IMG/VR virus record: IMGVR_UViG_3300044547_000138 | Coordinates: 1-25,491 of that record | Strand: one strand, 5' to 3' | Origin: a virus | DNA: 25,491 bases | Shown: in pieces, positions 17,793-24,924 of the stretch | How positions within the stretch are numbered: the first letter of the stretch is position 1 | Layout of the letters: each line of letters opens with the position of its first letter | Position numbers and translations under genes: made by a program | Notes under the pieces: model-generated | Seen by the model: the letters and a program-made list of their open reading frames with translations, nothing else | Told to the model about the DNA's origin: nothing | The model's database searches: none

Positions 17793-17812
17793 ATTATAAC
17801 AGTATTACTGTT
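17793..17812 (-). promoter_or_regulatory. TATAAT box with adjoining palindrome before the adaptor gene
   Basis: TATAAT at 17798-17793 ends six bases before the ATG (17786). Bases 17798-17812 read AACAGTATTACTGTT, arms of seven bases mirrored around one centre base. The palindrome touches the -10 box on its upstream side, the place of many operators. No convincing -35 box is seen and there is no ribosome-binding site. Confidence 0.45.
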
Positions 17813-17821
17813 TTTCAGCCT

Positions 17822-17983
17822 TTAAAAAGTCTGCATTGCTAATGACACTTCTAAATCATTTATTTTATTAGTGACATTTTGCGTATTAAGAATCCATTTT
17901 TCCCCATCCCAAACCCAAGTCTTTCCGTTAGCAGAATGCGTATCGTCAGTAGCTGGATTGGAGGGAAAATTGATAGCAGCCAT
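17822..17983 (-). CDS. Small fibre-associated protein, 53 residues
   Basis: A short complete frame, ATG 17983 to TAA 17824-17822. The product begins MAAINFPSNPATDDTHSANG and continues with KTWVWDGEKWIL, a module common at the start of phage fibre proteins and related to the EGDLWFES / SYWVE segments that occur twice in the long fibre protein of this window. The remainder (NTQNVTNKINDLEVSLA) is a short amphipathic helix that could form a trimeric coiled coil. It could be a free-standing tip or linker of a fibre, or a remnant of a larger fibre gene. Start chosen because its upstream region resembles that of the 116-residue gene. Confidence 0.65.
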   Translation of the reverse strand: MAAINFPSNPATDDTHSANGKTWVWDGEKWILNTQNVTNKINDLEVSLAMQTF

Positions 17984-18022
17984 AGTTAGTATCCATTATA
18001 GATTATAAAGAACTTTTTTACG
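17981..18022 (-). promoter_or_regulatory. Promoter-like leader of the 53-residue gene
   Basis: The 42 bases ending in the ATG hold a GTAAAAAAG run and TATAAT (18000-17995) eleven bases before the start, with no ribosome-binding site. About 30 of 42 positions match the leader of the 116-residue gene with no gap. A second TATAAT overlaps slightly upstream. Confidence 0.5.
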
Positions 18023-18027
18023 AATTT

Positions 18028-18378
18028 TTAAACAATTCTATTAACATAGCCAGAAATGTTAATAACATTTGCTGTTCCAGCAAACCCTCTAATAACAAGA
18101 GAGTTGTTCATAGGAAGCCCTGGGACAACTAGTGTTAATCCAGCCTCAGCAGGAATGGTTGATTCAATATGATCTGTGTTAGCAGTTGTTCCACCGTATT
18201 CAATGGTTAGTTTAACTGCACTTGTTGATGAGTTAACGGCATAAATCCAAATTTCATCTAATGATGATGTCCCAGAAACGCAAGTATGAATCAATGTACC
18301 AGCAGTTGCGGTATTAGCAATTACAATTTGCTTACCATCTGTTGAGCCAGATAAGAGTCGTTTATAAAAGGTTGCCAT
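18028..18378 (-). CDS. Small virion decoration/attachment-type protein
   Basis: A 116-residue, beta-rich soluble protein. It begins MATFYKRLLSGSTDGKQIVI, continues with TATAGTLIHTCVSGTSSLDE, then IWIYAVNSS, and ends with GYVNRIV. I have seen this pattern (YKRLLSGSTDG, TAGTLIHTAVSGT, DEIWLYA) as a small structural protein of aquatic tailed phages. Its function is not established. Its place between fibre genes and neck genes would suit a head-decoration or fibre-anchoring subunit. Like the two genes that follow it starts without a ribosome-binding site but with a TATAAT box close upstream. Confidence 0.65.
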   Translation of the reverse strand: MATFYKRLLSGSTDGKQIVIANTATAGTLIHTCVSGTSSLDEIWIYAVNSSTSAVKLTIEYGGTTANTDHIESTIPAEAGLTLVVPGLPMNNSLVIRGFAGTANVINISGYVNRIV

Positions 18379-18417
18379 AGTCTATATCAATTATAATCCA
18401 TTTAGAGCTTTTTTACC
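18376..18417 (-). promoter_or_regulatory. Promoter-like leader of the 116-residue gene
   Basis: Contains GTAAAAAAG, then TATAAT at 18395-18390 eleven bases before the ATG at 18378. No Shine-Dalgarno sequence is present. It aligns without gaps to the leader at 17981-18022. It overlaps the stop of the Cys-rich gene by a few bases. Confidence 0.5.
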
Positions 18418-18586
18418 ACTTATTATGAGGGCAATTTAAACCCTCAATAACAATAGATGTAACAAAACAGTTACATTCATGTTCGGTGCAATTTTTATTT
18501 TCTCCAAGATATTCACACTGCTCGCATATGCGAATACATTCTTTTTTCTCTTCTGTGAGATCTTGTAAGTTTTCCCAAATTATCAT
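18413..18586 (-). CDS. Cys-rich mini-protein, probable zinc-binding (DUF6171-like)
   Basis: A 57-residue protein starting MIIWENLQDLTEEKKE. Its ATG (18586) overlaps the stop of the glycine-rich adhesin in an ATGA junction, which fixes this start and rejects a longer in-frame start at 18742. Cysteines at positions 17, 21, 24, 33, 38, 40 and 52 give CxxxCxxC, then ECNC, and a closing NCPHNKW. This layout matches a family of tiny phage proteins with a C..C / C.C / CP..W arrangement often found near tail-fibre genes; function unknown. A zinc-stabilised fold is the simplest reading. Confidence 0.72.
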   Translation of the reverse strand: MIIWENLQDLTEEKKECIRICEQCEYLGENKNCTEHECNCFVTSIVIEGLNCPHNKW

Positions 18587-20160
18587 GCCCAGTATACCCA
18601 ATGCTCCCATGTTCCAGACAGGTTTGTGTAAGTTGCTGTCCCAGCTTGTCCTGTACCCCATATTAGACCATTCGGGAATGAACCGCAAGTTGATCCGTTC
18701 CAACCAGCACCTACAGCCCCATCCGAGTTTCCCCAGTTGCATGACTGCTGCACATTGTTAAAGAATCCATGACCACCTGCATATCCAAGAAATATCCTAT
18801 ACCCAGTTCTTGTTCCAGATGTTGTATAAATGTTTGTAAAGTTTGTTGTGTTGTATCTCTCGTATCCAGCAAAATAACCAGTATGTCGTATATCCAAAGT
18901 ATCTCTTTGAACAAGCAACCCCTGATATGGAATATCCAAACCCAATCTATTTACTGTTGCGGTTCCGTTGTATGGACTTGAAAAAACTCTTACCCAAGGT
19001 TTTGATTCAATATAATTTGGTGAATAATACAATTCAACTGCCGATGTCATTGCGCCATCTCTAAACCAATAATTTCCTGCTGGATAACCAAGGTTTTGCA
19101 AAAACATTGGTGATGTTGCTGGATTAGATTGCGTTCCGTATGCTGGTGGTTTCTGAAGAGGATACCTTACGACAACAATTCCAGATCCACCTTCACCACC
19201 TTTATTGGTATTGTTATAGTGGGAACCTCCACCACCTCCACCACCAGTATTTGAGCCAGCATCACCGCCTCTGGTATTAGTTTGTGCATTGTTACTACCA
19301 CCGTATCCGCTATATCCATTATTATAACCAGCACCGCCAGAGTTAGAACCTACTGCCCCACCGCCTCCACCACCAATGCCTCCGTTACCACCGCTGCCAG
19401 CAGAATAAGCAGCTCCACCACCTCCACCGCCCCAATATAAATCAACACCAAGGATTGAAGAAAATTTTCCAGGACCACCATTTGGTTGATTTGTTGAGTC
19501 AGCACCTGGACCGCCTGCACCACCACCTCCACCAGAATAGTATTGACCACCACCTTGCCCACCACGACTTCCTTGACCAGAAGTTCCTACAACTGGTGCT
19601 CTGACATTGGTATCGCTGTATCCACTATGACCACCACCAGAACCGCCAGTAACTCCATTGCCATTATTTGGTGTGTATCCATAATATGAACTTCCACCAT
19701 AACCACCACCAATTGCGGTTAATGTTCCAAATGTAGAATTATTACCGCTTGTTGCAGAAATAGTAAATTGATGAACTGATGGCTGTGGTCCTGCAGTACC
19801 ATCTGTCCTGTATCCACCATTACCTGCTGGACCACCAAACCCACCTCTACCAACAGAAAGCGATATAACCTCTGGTCCTTTAACAGGATATATGCCAGTG
19901 AGAACTCCACCGCCCCCACCGCCTCCACCCATATCCATTCCACCGCCCCCACCGCCAGCAACAACAAGGTATTCAACATATCCATCTGAACCAGGATCGT
20001 GAATTGTGATAGATGATGAACCAACAGTTGTAAATGCGTGAACACGGTATTGAATACTGCCAACAGTAATTGTTGATTCAACTCCACCAGTTGCTATTAC
20101 TGGTCTAAAGCCCGTATATCTAGATACTGTTTTACTAGGGTTTAATTTTCGTATATCCAT
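18583..20160 (-). CDS. Glycine-rich adhesin with C-terminal recognition domain
   Basis: A 525-residue protein in three parts. Residues about 20-70 form the entry strand pattern ending VEYLVVAGGGGGG, typical of glycine-rich phage and surface proteins. Residues about 65-330 are a long Gly/Asn/Ser/Tyr-rich region with many runs of six or more Gly, a candidate polyglycine-II bundle as in the receptor-binding tips of some T-even-like phages. Residues about 345-525 are a compact domain with NYWFRDGA, KPWVRVFSSPY, TGYRIFLGYAGGHGF, two Cys (SCNW, STCGSF) and a final WEHWVYWA; it looks fibrinogen-like, with low confidence. It is the likeliest host-recognition protein here. Its start overlaps the upstream gene (TAATG) and its end overlaps the Cys-rich gene (ATGA). 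Confidence 0.75.
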   Translation of the reverse strand: MDIRKLNPSKTVSRYTGFRPVIATGGVESTITVGSIQYRVHAFTTVGSSSITIHDPGSDGYVEYLVVAGGGGGGMDMGGGGGGGGVLTGIYPVKGPEVISLSVGRGGFGGPAGNGGYRTDGTAGPQPSVHQFTISATSGNNSTFGTLTAIGGGYGGSSYYGYTPNNGNGVTGGSGGGHSGYSDTNVRAPVVGTSGQGSRGGQGGGQYYSGGGGGAGGPGADSTNQPNGGPGKFSSILGVDLYWGGGGGGAAYSAGSGGNGGIGGGGGGAVGSNSGGAGYNNGYSGYGGSNNAQTNTRGGDAGSNTGGGGGGGSHYNNTNKGGEGGSGIVVVRYPLQKPPAYGTQSNPATSPMFLQNLGYPAGNYWFRDGAMTSAVELYYSPNYIESKPWVRVFSSPYNGTATVNRLGLDIPYQGLLVQRDTLDIRHTGYFAGYERYNTTNFTNIYTTSGTRTGYRIFLGYAGGHGFFNNVQQSCNWGNSDGAVGAGWNGSTCGSFPNGLIWGTGQAGTATYTNLSGTWEHWVYWA

Positions 20161-20765
20161 TAATAAGATGTTCCATTCCAGGCTTTTTTAATTACCCGAA
20201 TATTTGTGAATCCACCTGTGTTTGCAGAGTTTGAATAAAATGAACTATCAACATACACAGTTTTACCAGCAGCATACGCCGCACTATAAAGAAGCGTTGC
20301 GCCATTGTAATGCTTGTTAAAACCATCTGCTGTATATACAATATAAAATTTACTTAAAGGAGACCACACAGCCAAGCTTTCATTGCCAGCTCCGTTATTG
20401 TACATACCATAATTACTTTGTCTATAAGGGTATGATGCATGGTCAATACTTGCATAACTAGCATTTGTTGTTGGATCTTCATTCCATCCAATCATTGCGT
20501 AGTTAAATGTTGTATCAACATAGCTTGAGTTTTTATTAAACTCAATTGTGCATGGCGCTGTGAATGATTGAGATGAGTAGGCTTGATTATCCCAACCAAA
20601 CCCGCCTGACATTTTAAATATTGAAACAAGGTCTGTGCCGTTTCCTCTTGCAATTAAATTTCCACTTAATGTGAAGTTAAGAGTTTCATATTGTAAATAA
20701 GTAGGGAGATTATTAGGCAACCAAGTTGAAACAGATGTTGACGGTAATAATCTTTCCGCTTTCAT
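20160..20765 (-). CDS. Putative receptor-binding module of the fibre cassette
   Basis: A 201-residue protein, beginning MKAERLLPSTSVSTWLPNN. Most of it is beta-rich with many aromatic and Asn/Gly/Ser residues (SGGFGWDNQAYSSQSF, NYAMIGWNEDP, KFYIVYTADGFNKHYNG), like a jelly-roll or concanavalin-type carbohydrate-binding domain; it ends IRVIKKAWNGTSY. No family is recognised with certainty. The start overlaps the preceding long fibre gene in a TAATG junction and its own stop overlaps the adhesin start, so the three are probably translated together. A tip or accessory adhesin of the fibre is the best reading. Confidence 0.6.
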   Translation of the reverse strand: MKAERLLPSTSVSTWLPNNLPTYLQYETLNFTLSGNLIARGNGTDLVSIFKMSGGFGWDNQAYSSQSFTAPCTIEFNKNSSYVDTTFNYAMIGWNEDPTTNASYASIDHASYPYRQSNYGMYNNGAGNESLAVWSPLSKFYIVYTADGFNKHYNGATLLYSAAYAAGKTVYVDSSFYSNSANTGGFTNIRVIKKAWNGTSY

Positions 20766-22021
20766 TACGAGAATATTCTTGCTGCCAGAATTGGCTGATC
20801 ATCGTCAGCTACACCTCCAAGAGCAACCCATGAACTTCCAATATATGCCTTAATTGTTGGCACTGTTGAATCAACCCAGAGATCACCTTCTGTTGGAGAT
20901 ACTGGGGCAGTATTGGAATACGGAATAAGCTTTTCTTTAGCATCAAGTTGTGATTGTATTGACGATGTAACCCCGTCTAAATATCCAATCTCTGTTGATG
21001 TAACATTAGCAATTGATGTTGTTTCTGGAAGAACAATTGTTCCCGTGAATGTAGCATTTGCAAGAGGGGCTTTTAGATCAAGTGCTGTCTGTGTAGCGTT
21101 TGAGATTGGCTTTCCAAGGTCTGTTGTATTATCAACACTTCCAAGACCAACCATTGATTTTGTAATACCTGAAACAGTTCCTGTGAAGGTAGGATCCGCA
21201 AGTGGTGCTTTAAGAGCGATTGATGATGTCAATGTTGTTGACAGAGATTCGTTATTTGCAAGCGATGTTGCAATCTCACCAAGAGTGTCTAGTGTTGCTG
21301 GTGCTGAATTTATCAAATCCCCAATAACGGTTTTTACATAAGCAGTCGTTGCGATCTGTGTATTATTTACTGTGTTAGCGGCAGTTGGGGCTGTTGGTAC
21401 TCCAGTAAATGCTGGGGATGCAATGTTGGCTTTTAAAGTAACTGTATTTGAAAGAGTACTAACATTGGCAGACAGGGTTGTGACAGTATTTGAAAGAGTA
21501 CTTGCATTACCTGAAATGTCTGTTACGGTGTTTGACAATGTACTTAGATTTGCAACTGTTGCATAAACTGTTGGTGTTACCCATTCTAAGCCAATCGCAG
21601 TGGATGAGTTCGCAGTTAATACCTTCCCATTAGTCCCGACTGGAAGACGGACTATCTCAGAAGAATTTCTTGCTAAGATATCTCCCTTTGTTGTTAGGGT
21701 TGTAGAACCACCCTCTGGACCTGTGAGACCAGTAGCACCTTGAGAACCATCAGCGCCAGATGTTTCAACCCAATAACTATCGTAATAAATAAATGTTTTA
21801 CCAGTATCAGATTCAAACCACAAGTCACCCTCTGATGGCGATACTGGTGGTGTTTGAGATACGGTTATACCGCCAGAGCTACTAAACTCAACAATTGCAT
21901 TACTTGTGTTCTTGTAATAAATTTTTCCATCAGCATAGTTAATAGCAAGCTCACCAGTCTCAAGAGATGTAGGAGCAGTATTAGCAGTACCCGAATTTTT
22001 TAATTTAATTACATTAGCCAT
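20765..22021 (-). CDS. Long fibre protein
   Basis: A 418-residue protein. Residues 1-46 are an attachment module (APTSLETGELAINYADGKIY) shared with the upstream fibre gene. A SEGDLWFES/SYWVE module (about 57-85) is repeated near the C-terminus (about 372-400). A short collagen-like stretch (GADGSQGATGLTGPEG, 89-104) follows, then heptad-like repeats with STLSNTVT (155-198) and fibre repeats: TAPTAANTVNNTQIATTAYV, TLDTLGEIATSLANN, MVGLGSVDNTTDLGKPIS and EIGYLDGVTSSIQSQLD. These are standard phage fibre repeats forming trimeric shafts. No S74 chaperone domain is present. A good ribosome-binding site (AAGAGG) precedes the ATG. It is co-transcribed with the next two adhesin-type genes. Confidence 0.85.
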   Translation of the reverse strand: MANVIKLKNSGTANTAPTSLETGELAINYADGKIYYKNTSNAIVEFSSSGGITVSQTPPVSPSEGDLWFESDTGKTFIYYDSYWVETSGADGSQGATGLTGPEGGSTTLTTKGDILARNSSEIVRLPVGTNGKVLTANSSTAIGLEWVTPTVYATVANLSTLSNTVTDISGNASTLSNTVTTLSANVSTLSNTVTLKANIASPAFTGVPTAPTAANTVNNTQIATTAYVKTVIGDLINSAPATLDTLGEIATSLANNESLSTTLTSSIALKAPLADPTFTGTVSGITKSMVGLGSVDNTTDLGKPISNATQTALDLKAPLANATFTGTIVLPETTSIANVTSTEIGYLDGVTSSIQSQLDAKEKLIPYSNTAPVSPTEGDLWVDSTVPTIKAYIGSSWVALGGVADDDQPILAARIFS

Positions 22022-22034
22022 TTAAGCCTCTTGT

Positions 22035-22919
22035 TTAGAAAGTACCACCATCAATTGTAGCAGTGTTCGCAGCAAGTGCTGCGAGCTGAGCGCTGTAGGC
22101 TTGAACATTTGAACCGATTGCAAGACCTAGTGCGGTTCTTGCATCAGCGGCTGTCGTTGATCCAGTACCGCCGTAAGCTAGTCCAACAGCAGTTCCCTGC
22201 CATGTACCAGTAGCGATTGTACCAACAGATGTAAGGCTTGATGTAACAACACTTGAAGCCAAAGTTGTATTTGAAAGTACTGCTGAGCCCCCAATGTAGA
22301 ATGACTTACCAGAAACAATATTGAAGTGCTCAGAAGATGTCCAAGCGTCAGTAGCATCAACCCAGTTCAATGTCTTATCTGTTGCACCTTTGATTGTAAA
22401 TCCAGCACCATCAGCAGTAGTATCTGTCGGTGTTTCAACATTAGCAAGAACAATATTCTTATCTTCAACAACGAGTGTTGCTGTGTTAAGAGTTGTTGTA
22501 TTGCCTTGAACAGTTAAGTCTCCAGTAACAGTCAGGTTGCCTGGTGTTGTGACATTTGCTGCCAAAGAAATTGTTCCAGCGTTATAAACAATTTGGTTTT
22601 CAGTACCAGACAGGGTTGGAAGTGAACTGTCAACATATGCCTTTGTAGCAGCATGCGTATTGGCTGAAGGAGTGGGAACAATTACAACACCAGAAAAAGT
22701 CTTGTCTCCAGTGATTGTTTGTGCTGTTGAAAGTGTTGTATAAGCACCATAACCACCAATAGCCTCCACAGCAGTAGCGCTTCCACCTGCACCACCAGTT
22801 CCCTTACCGTAGTAAAGAATATTATCTACTTCGTTAAATGCTAATTCTGCATTCTCCAAACTTGTAGGTGCGCCAGCACTGCCAGTCGCCCTTCTTTTAA
22901 TTCTCAGCGTATTCGCCAT
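22035..22919 (-). CDS. Fibre protein
   Basis: A 294-residue protein with the same N-terminal attachment module as the following gene (APTSLENAELAFNEVDNILY). A segment with THAATKAYVDSSLPT (about 88-102) is a typical fibre hinge. Residues about 125-160 (GNLTVTGDLTVQGNTTTL, then DKNIVLAN) and 232-253 (GTIATGTWQGTAVGLAYGG) are familiar from fibres and structural proteins of aquatic phages. It ends with TIDGGTF, nearly the same as the DGGNY end of the upstream 99-residue protein, which suggests a shared terminal strand or docking motif. ATG at 22919 overlaps the upstream stop (TAATG). Function is inferred as shaft or short fibre. Confidence 0.8.
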   Translation of the reverse strand: MANTLRIKRRATGSAGAPTSLENAELAFNEVDNILYYGKGTGGAGGSATAVEAIGGYGAYTTLSTAQTITGDKTFSGVVIVPTPSANTHAATKAYVDSSLPTLSGTENQIVYNAGTISLAANVTTPGNLTVTGDLTVQGNTTTLNTATLVVEDKNIVLANVETPTDTTADGAGFTIKGATDKTLNWVDATDAWTSSEHFNIVSGKSFYIGGSAVLSNTTLASSVVTSSLTSVGTIATGTWQGTAVGLAYGGTGSTTAADARTALGLAIGSNVQAYSAQLAALAANTATIDGGTF

Positions 22920-23218
22920 TAGTAATTCCCTCCATCCATTAATAGATTTGCTGCACTATGAACATGATCTGCCCTAGCCGCTAAATTGCTTACTCCAACA
23001 CTTGCAGTTCTAGTGACATCGGCTGGATCTGATGTAGCAAAGGAAAGTGATGCTAAATTTATAGTTCCAGCGGATTGAGTTAGTACTGTTGTATCATTCG
23101 TTTGTACGGTTACTGCTGTAATCTCAGAAGCAACCGTGATATTTGAGACATCTGTAGATACAGATAGAGATGTTATGTCACCACTAGTTACCTGAACGGT
23201 TGTGATGTCCCCAGCCAT
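22919..23218 (-). CDS. Short fibre-like protein
   Basis: A 99-residue Thr/Ser/Val-rich protein. The first half is a repetitive beta pattern (TTVQVTSGDITSLSVSTDVS, ITAVTVQTND), the second contains TASVGVSNLAARADHVHSAA, a phrase common in phage fibre proteins where the DHVH segment lies in the shaft or binds metal. It ends LLMDGGNY, paralleling the next gene. Its ATG shares a base with the upstream stop codon (TAATG). Likely a minor component or adaptor of the fibre assembly. Confidence 0.68.
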   Translation of the reverse strand: MAGDITTVQVTSGDITSLSVSTDVSNITVASEITAVTVQTNDTTVLTQSAGTINLASLSFATSDPADVTRTASVGVSNLAARADHVHSAANLLMDGGNY

Positions 23219-23550
23219 TACCTACTTACCTCACCAGTTACTGTTACTGTTCCAGTAATCAGTGTGGTGATAATGGTGCCATTAGTTTCTTGAAAATCAT
23301 AAACATATGTCCCTGCAGCAATATTTGCTGTAGCCGCAGCAGACAAAGACATAACAACAATGCCATTAGCACCGTTTGTAATTTCAGATGTAAATGTCGC
23401 TGCAGCCGTGTCAGAGTTTCTTTTCTTTCTAATCTGACCAGAGTAAGTTCTAGATGTAATAGTTACATTAGCATTAGCACTATTTCTAATGCGTAGCTCA
23501 TGAGCATAAGTATCGCCTTGATAAATAGTAATATTTCTAGTTGCAGCCAT
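23218..23550 (-). CDS. Ig-like baseplate/fibre adaptor protein (BppU N-terminal-like)
   Basis: A 110-residue beta-sandwich type protein. It has ITIYQGDTYAHELRIRNSAN at the start, RTYSGQIRKKRNSDTAAATF in the middle, and GTYVYDFQETNG followed by a closing strand. The order YQGDT, then S.QIR, then Y.YD.. matches the N-terminal domain of BppU-like baseplate proteins and small Ig-like proteins beside fibre genes. These anchor fibres to the virion. It is the first gene after the endolysin. The ribosome-binding site AGGAG is held in a hairpin (23549-23572), so its translation may be regulated. Confidence 0.72.
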   Translation of the reverse strand: MAATRNITIYQGDTYAHELRIRNSANANVTITSRTYSGQIRKKRNSDTAAATFTSEITNGANGIVVMSLSAAATANIAAGTYVYDFQETNGTIITTLITGTVTVTGEVSR

Positions 23551-23572
23551 AATATCTCCTATAAGATATTAT
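23549..23572 (-). promoter_or_regulatory. Hairpin enclosing the ribosome-binding site of the Ig-like gene
   Basis: On the coding strand ATAATATCT (23572-23564) pairs perfectly with AGATATTAT (23557-23549) around the six-base loop TATAGG. The Shine-Dalgarno AGGAG straddles loop and 3' arm, and the first two bases of the ATG lie in that arm. It sits in the 32-base gap after the endolysin and is the first gene of the fibre block. It could lower translation or act as a processing site; no T tract follows, so it is not a typical terminator. Confidence 0.55.
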
Positions 23573-23582
23573 CAAAGATTGG

Positions 23583-24425
23583 TTATGCCAGCAACGCAGC
23601 CCAAGTGTCTTGATCAACATCACCTGTAACTGAAAGACCTCTTGATTTTTGAAATTGCTTTACAAGCTCTTGTGTTTTAGGTCCAAAATCACCATCTGGC
23701 TTGCAAGCAAAACCATGTTTTGCAAGAAGAGTTTGCGCTTGCTTTACGGCAGAGCCTTTATTATCTTTCACAATGTTTGGCTTAGATGCAGCAGCTACTT
23801 TATTTGGAGCAGGGGTTGCTGCCTTTGCTTCAGCAGCAGCTTTTTGCTCTGTTACTGAACCAAATGGACTGCCTGGCTTTGGATTACGAGCAACATAATC
23901 CTTTACTGCTTGAGGTACTGCGTCACCACAAACATAACGGATATGCCAAGGCTCTGAAGGAACTACTTCCCAACTCCACCCAAACTTTTCAACATTAGCA
24001 ATCAACCAATTAATTCTTTTCTTATCACTTGCATTAGCAATATCAACTGCCAAGCCGAGGTTATGCTGTGACTTACCAGGTGTGGCAAGCATCGCCATAC
24101 CTTTCTTCAAGTACCAAGTCTTACCTTCAAAAGTTTTTGTTGATCCAGTTCCTGTATTCTCAAGAGTGTAGCGAGTAAGAAATCCAGCCTTTTGGCTCTC
24201 ATAACTACGATATAGATCGCCGCTACTCGTGGGCTTAAGCTCAACACCATCAGCCTTTGCAGCCTCAACCATTGCCAACCATGCATCAGCCGCAAGGTAA
24301 AACAATTTTCCACCGCCTGGAATATCCCTGAGTAAACTTGCATGTAATTTACCTGGTTCAACACCTTTAAGCGCAACAGGCATCTTTACTTCAACGATAT
24401 AATCCCATTCTGTTCTCTTAGCCAT
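23583..24425 (-). CDS. Endolysin: M15 D-Ala-D-Ala peptidase plus PG-binding domain
   Basis: A 280-residue protein that should cut the peptide stems of host peptidoglycan at lysis. Residues about 40-180 form a VanY/M15 zinc peptidase: SQHNLGLAVD supplies H121 and D128, and SEPWHIRY supplies E158 (catalytic base) and H161, giving the complete H-D-H zinc site. After an Ala-rich linker (about 192-218) residues 219-280 form a peptidoglycan-binding domain type 1 (KQAQTLLAKHGF, PDGDFGPKTQELVKQFQ, TGDVDQDTWAAL). No signal peptide is present, so holins must release it. The start at ATG 24425 has a GGAG site and lies 12 bases after the holin stop. Residues before the catalytic domain are also intact. 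Confidence 0.93.
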   Translation of the reverse strand: MAKRTEWDYIVEVKMPVALKGVEPGKLHASLLRDIPGGGKLFYLAADAWLAMVEAAKADGVELKPTSSGDLYRSYESQKAGFLTRYTLENTGTGSTKTFEGKTWYLKKGMAMLATPGKSQHNLGLAVDIANASDKKRINWLIANVEKFGWSWEVVPSEPWHIRYVCGDAVPQAVKDYVARNPKPGSPFGSVTEQKAAAEAKAATPAPNKVAAASKPNIVKDNKGSAVKQAQTLLAKHGFACKPDGDFGPKTQELVKQFQKSRGLSVTGDVDQDTWAALLA

Positions 24426-24437
24426 TACTTAATCTCC

Positions 24438-24683
24438 TTATTCTTTAGTTGCTTTTTTGTCAATCTTAGAAAAAACACTATTGATTTCTTCAATACTAAG
24501 TTTACCATCATCCAGGAAAGCTCGTGACAAACCTTCAACAACATACGCAACACCCGCAATGCCCGCCATGAAAATTGCTTTCCATAGCGGGACACCTGCG
24601 ATTGATCCAGCACCGACAACACCTAAGCCAGTTGCGGCGAAGGTAGCGAGTATTCTGAGTAGAATATTCTTTATCTGTGCCAT
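24438..24683 (-). CDS. Holin-like small membrane protein, directly before endolysin
   Basis: An 81-residue protein with a basic N-terminus (MAQIKNILLRI) and one or two hydrophobic segments (about 9-32 and 34-50, rich in Gly/Ala: ATGLGVVGAGSIAGV, AIFMAGIAGVAYVV) followed by a charged tail (DDGKLSIEEINSVFSKIDKK). Size, topology and position beside the endolysin are those of phage holins, which open the membrane at a set time. The ATG (24683) follows the previous gene by nine bases. No sequence-family name can be given, so the call rests on topology and context. Confidence 0.72.
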   Translation of the reverse strand: MAQIKNILLRILATFAATGLGVVGAGSIAGVPLWKAIFMAGIAGVAYVVEGLSRAFLDDGKLSIEEINSVFSKIDKKATKE

Positions 24684-24692
24684 TGTCTTAAC

Positions 24693-24890
24693 CTACTTGG
24701 TTCTTCCAAAAGCCGAATCGTTTGGATTCAACCAACGCATAATTACTGGTGCAATAGCAGCGACACCTGCTGTAGCAATTGCTTTCGGGTCATGATTGCC
24801 TGTCATATAGACAGCCAAAGCAGCTCCAAAAAACGATCTCGCCCATGACGAGAGCATTTTCTTATTTGATTCATTCAACAAAGTAGACAA
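24693..24890 (-). CDS. Second holin-like small membrane protein, TTG start
   Basis: A 65-residue protein with a central hydrophobic part (about 14-30 SWARSFFGAALAVYMTG and 36-52 KAIATAGVAAIAPVIMR) and polar ends, so probably one or two membrane passes. The start is TTG at 24890, supported by a strong AAGGAGGT site a few bases upstream; no ATG in the frame would give a full product. With the next gene it forms a two-holin or holin/antiholin pair before the endolysin. Low-frequency TTG initiation may set the ratio of the two. Function inferred from topology and place. Confidence 0.68.
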   Translation of the reverse strand: MSTLLNESNKKMLSSWARSFFGAALAVYMTGNHDPKAIATAGVAAIAPVIMRWLNPNDSAFGRTK

Positions 24891-24924
24891 AAGACCACCT
24901 CCTTACCCCAACGGGTCAATACCT

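Noticed and set aside
18413-18742. Longer 109-residue version of the Cys-rich gene
   Set aside because: The extra N-terminus is out-of-frame adhesin sequence; the ATGA start at 18586 gives the complete conserved-looking protein.
19170-19990. CRISPR-like or tandem DNA repeats of ccaccaccacc type
   Set aside because: They are codon runs for glycine in the adhesin; no regular repeat-spacer spacing exists. The coding strand's G runs might form quadruplexes but nothing points to a function.
20913-21341. 142-residue plus-strand frame opposite the long fibre gene
   Set aside because: The minus-strand frame has clear fibre repeats; this is its reverse-complement shadow.
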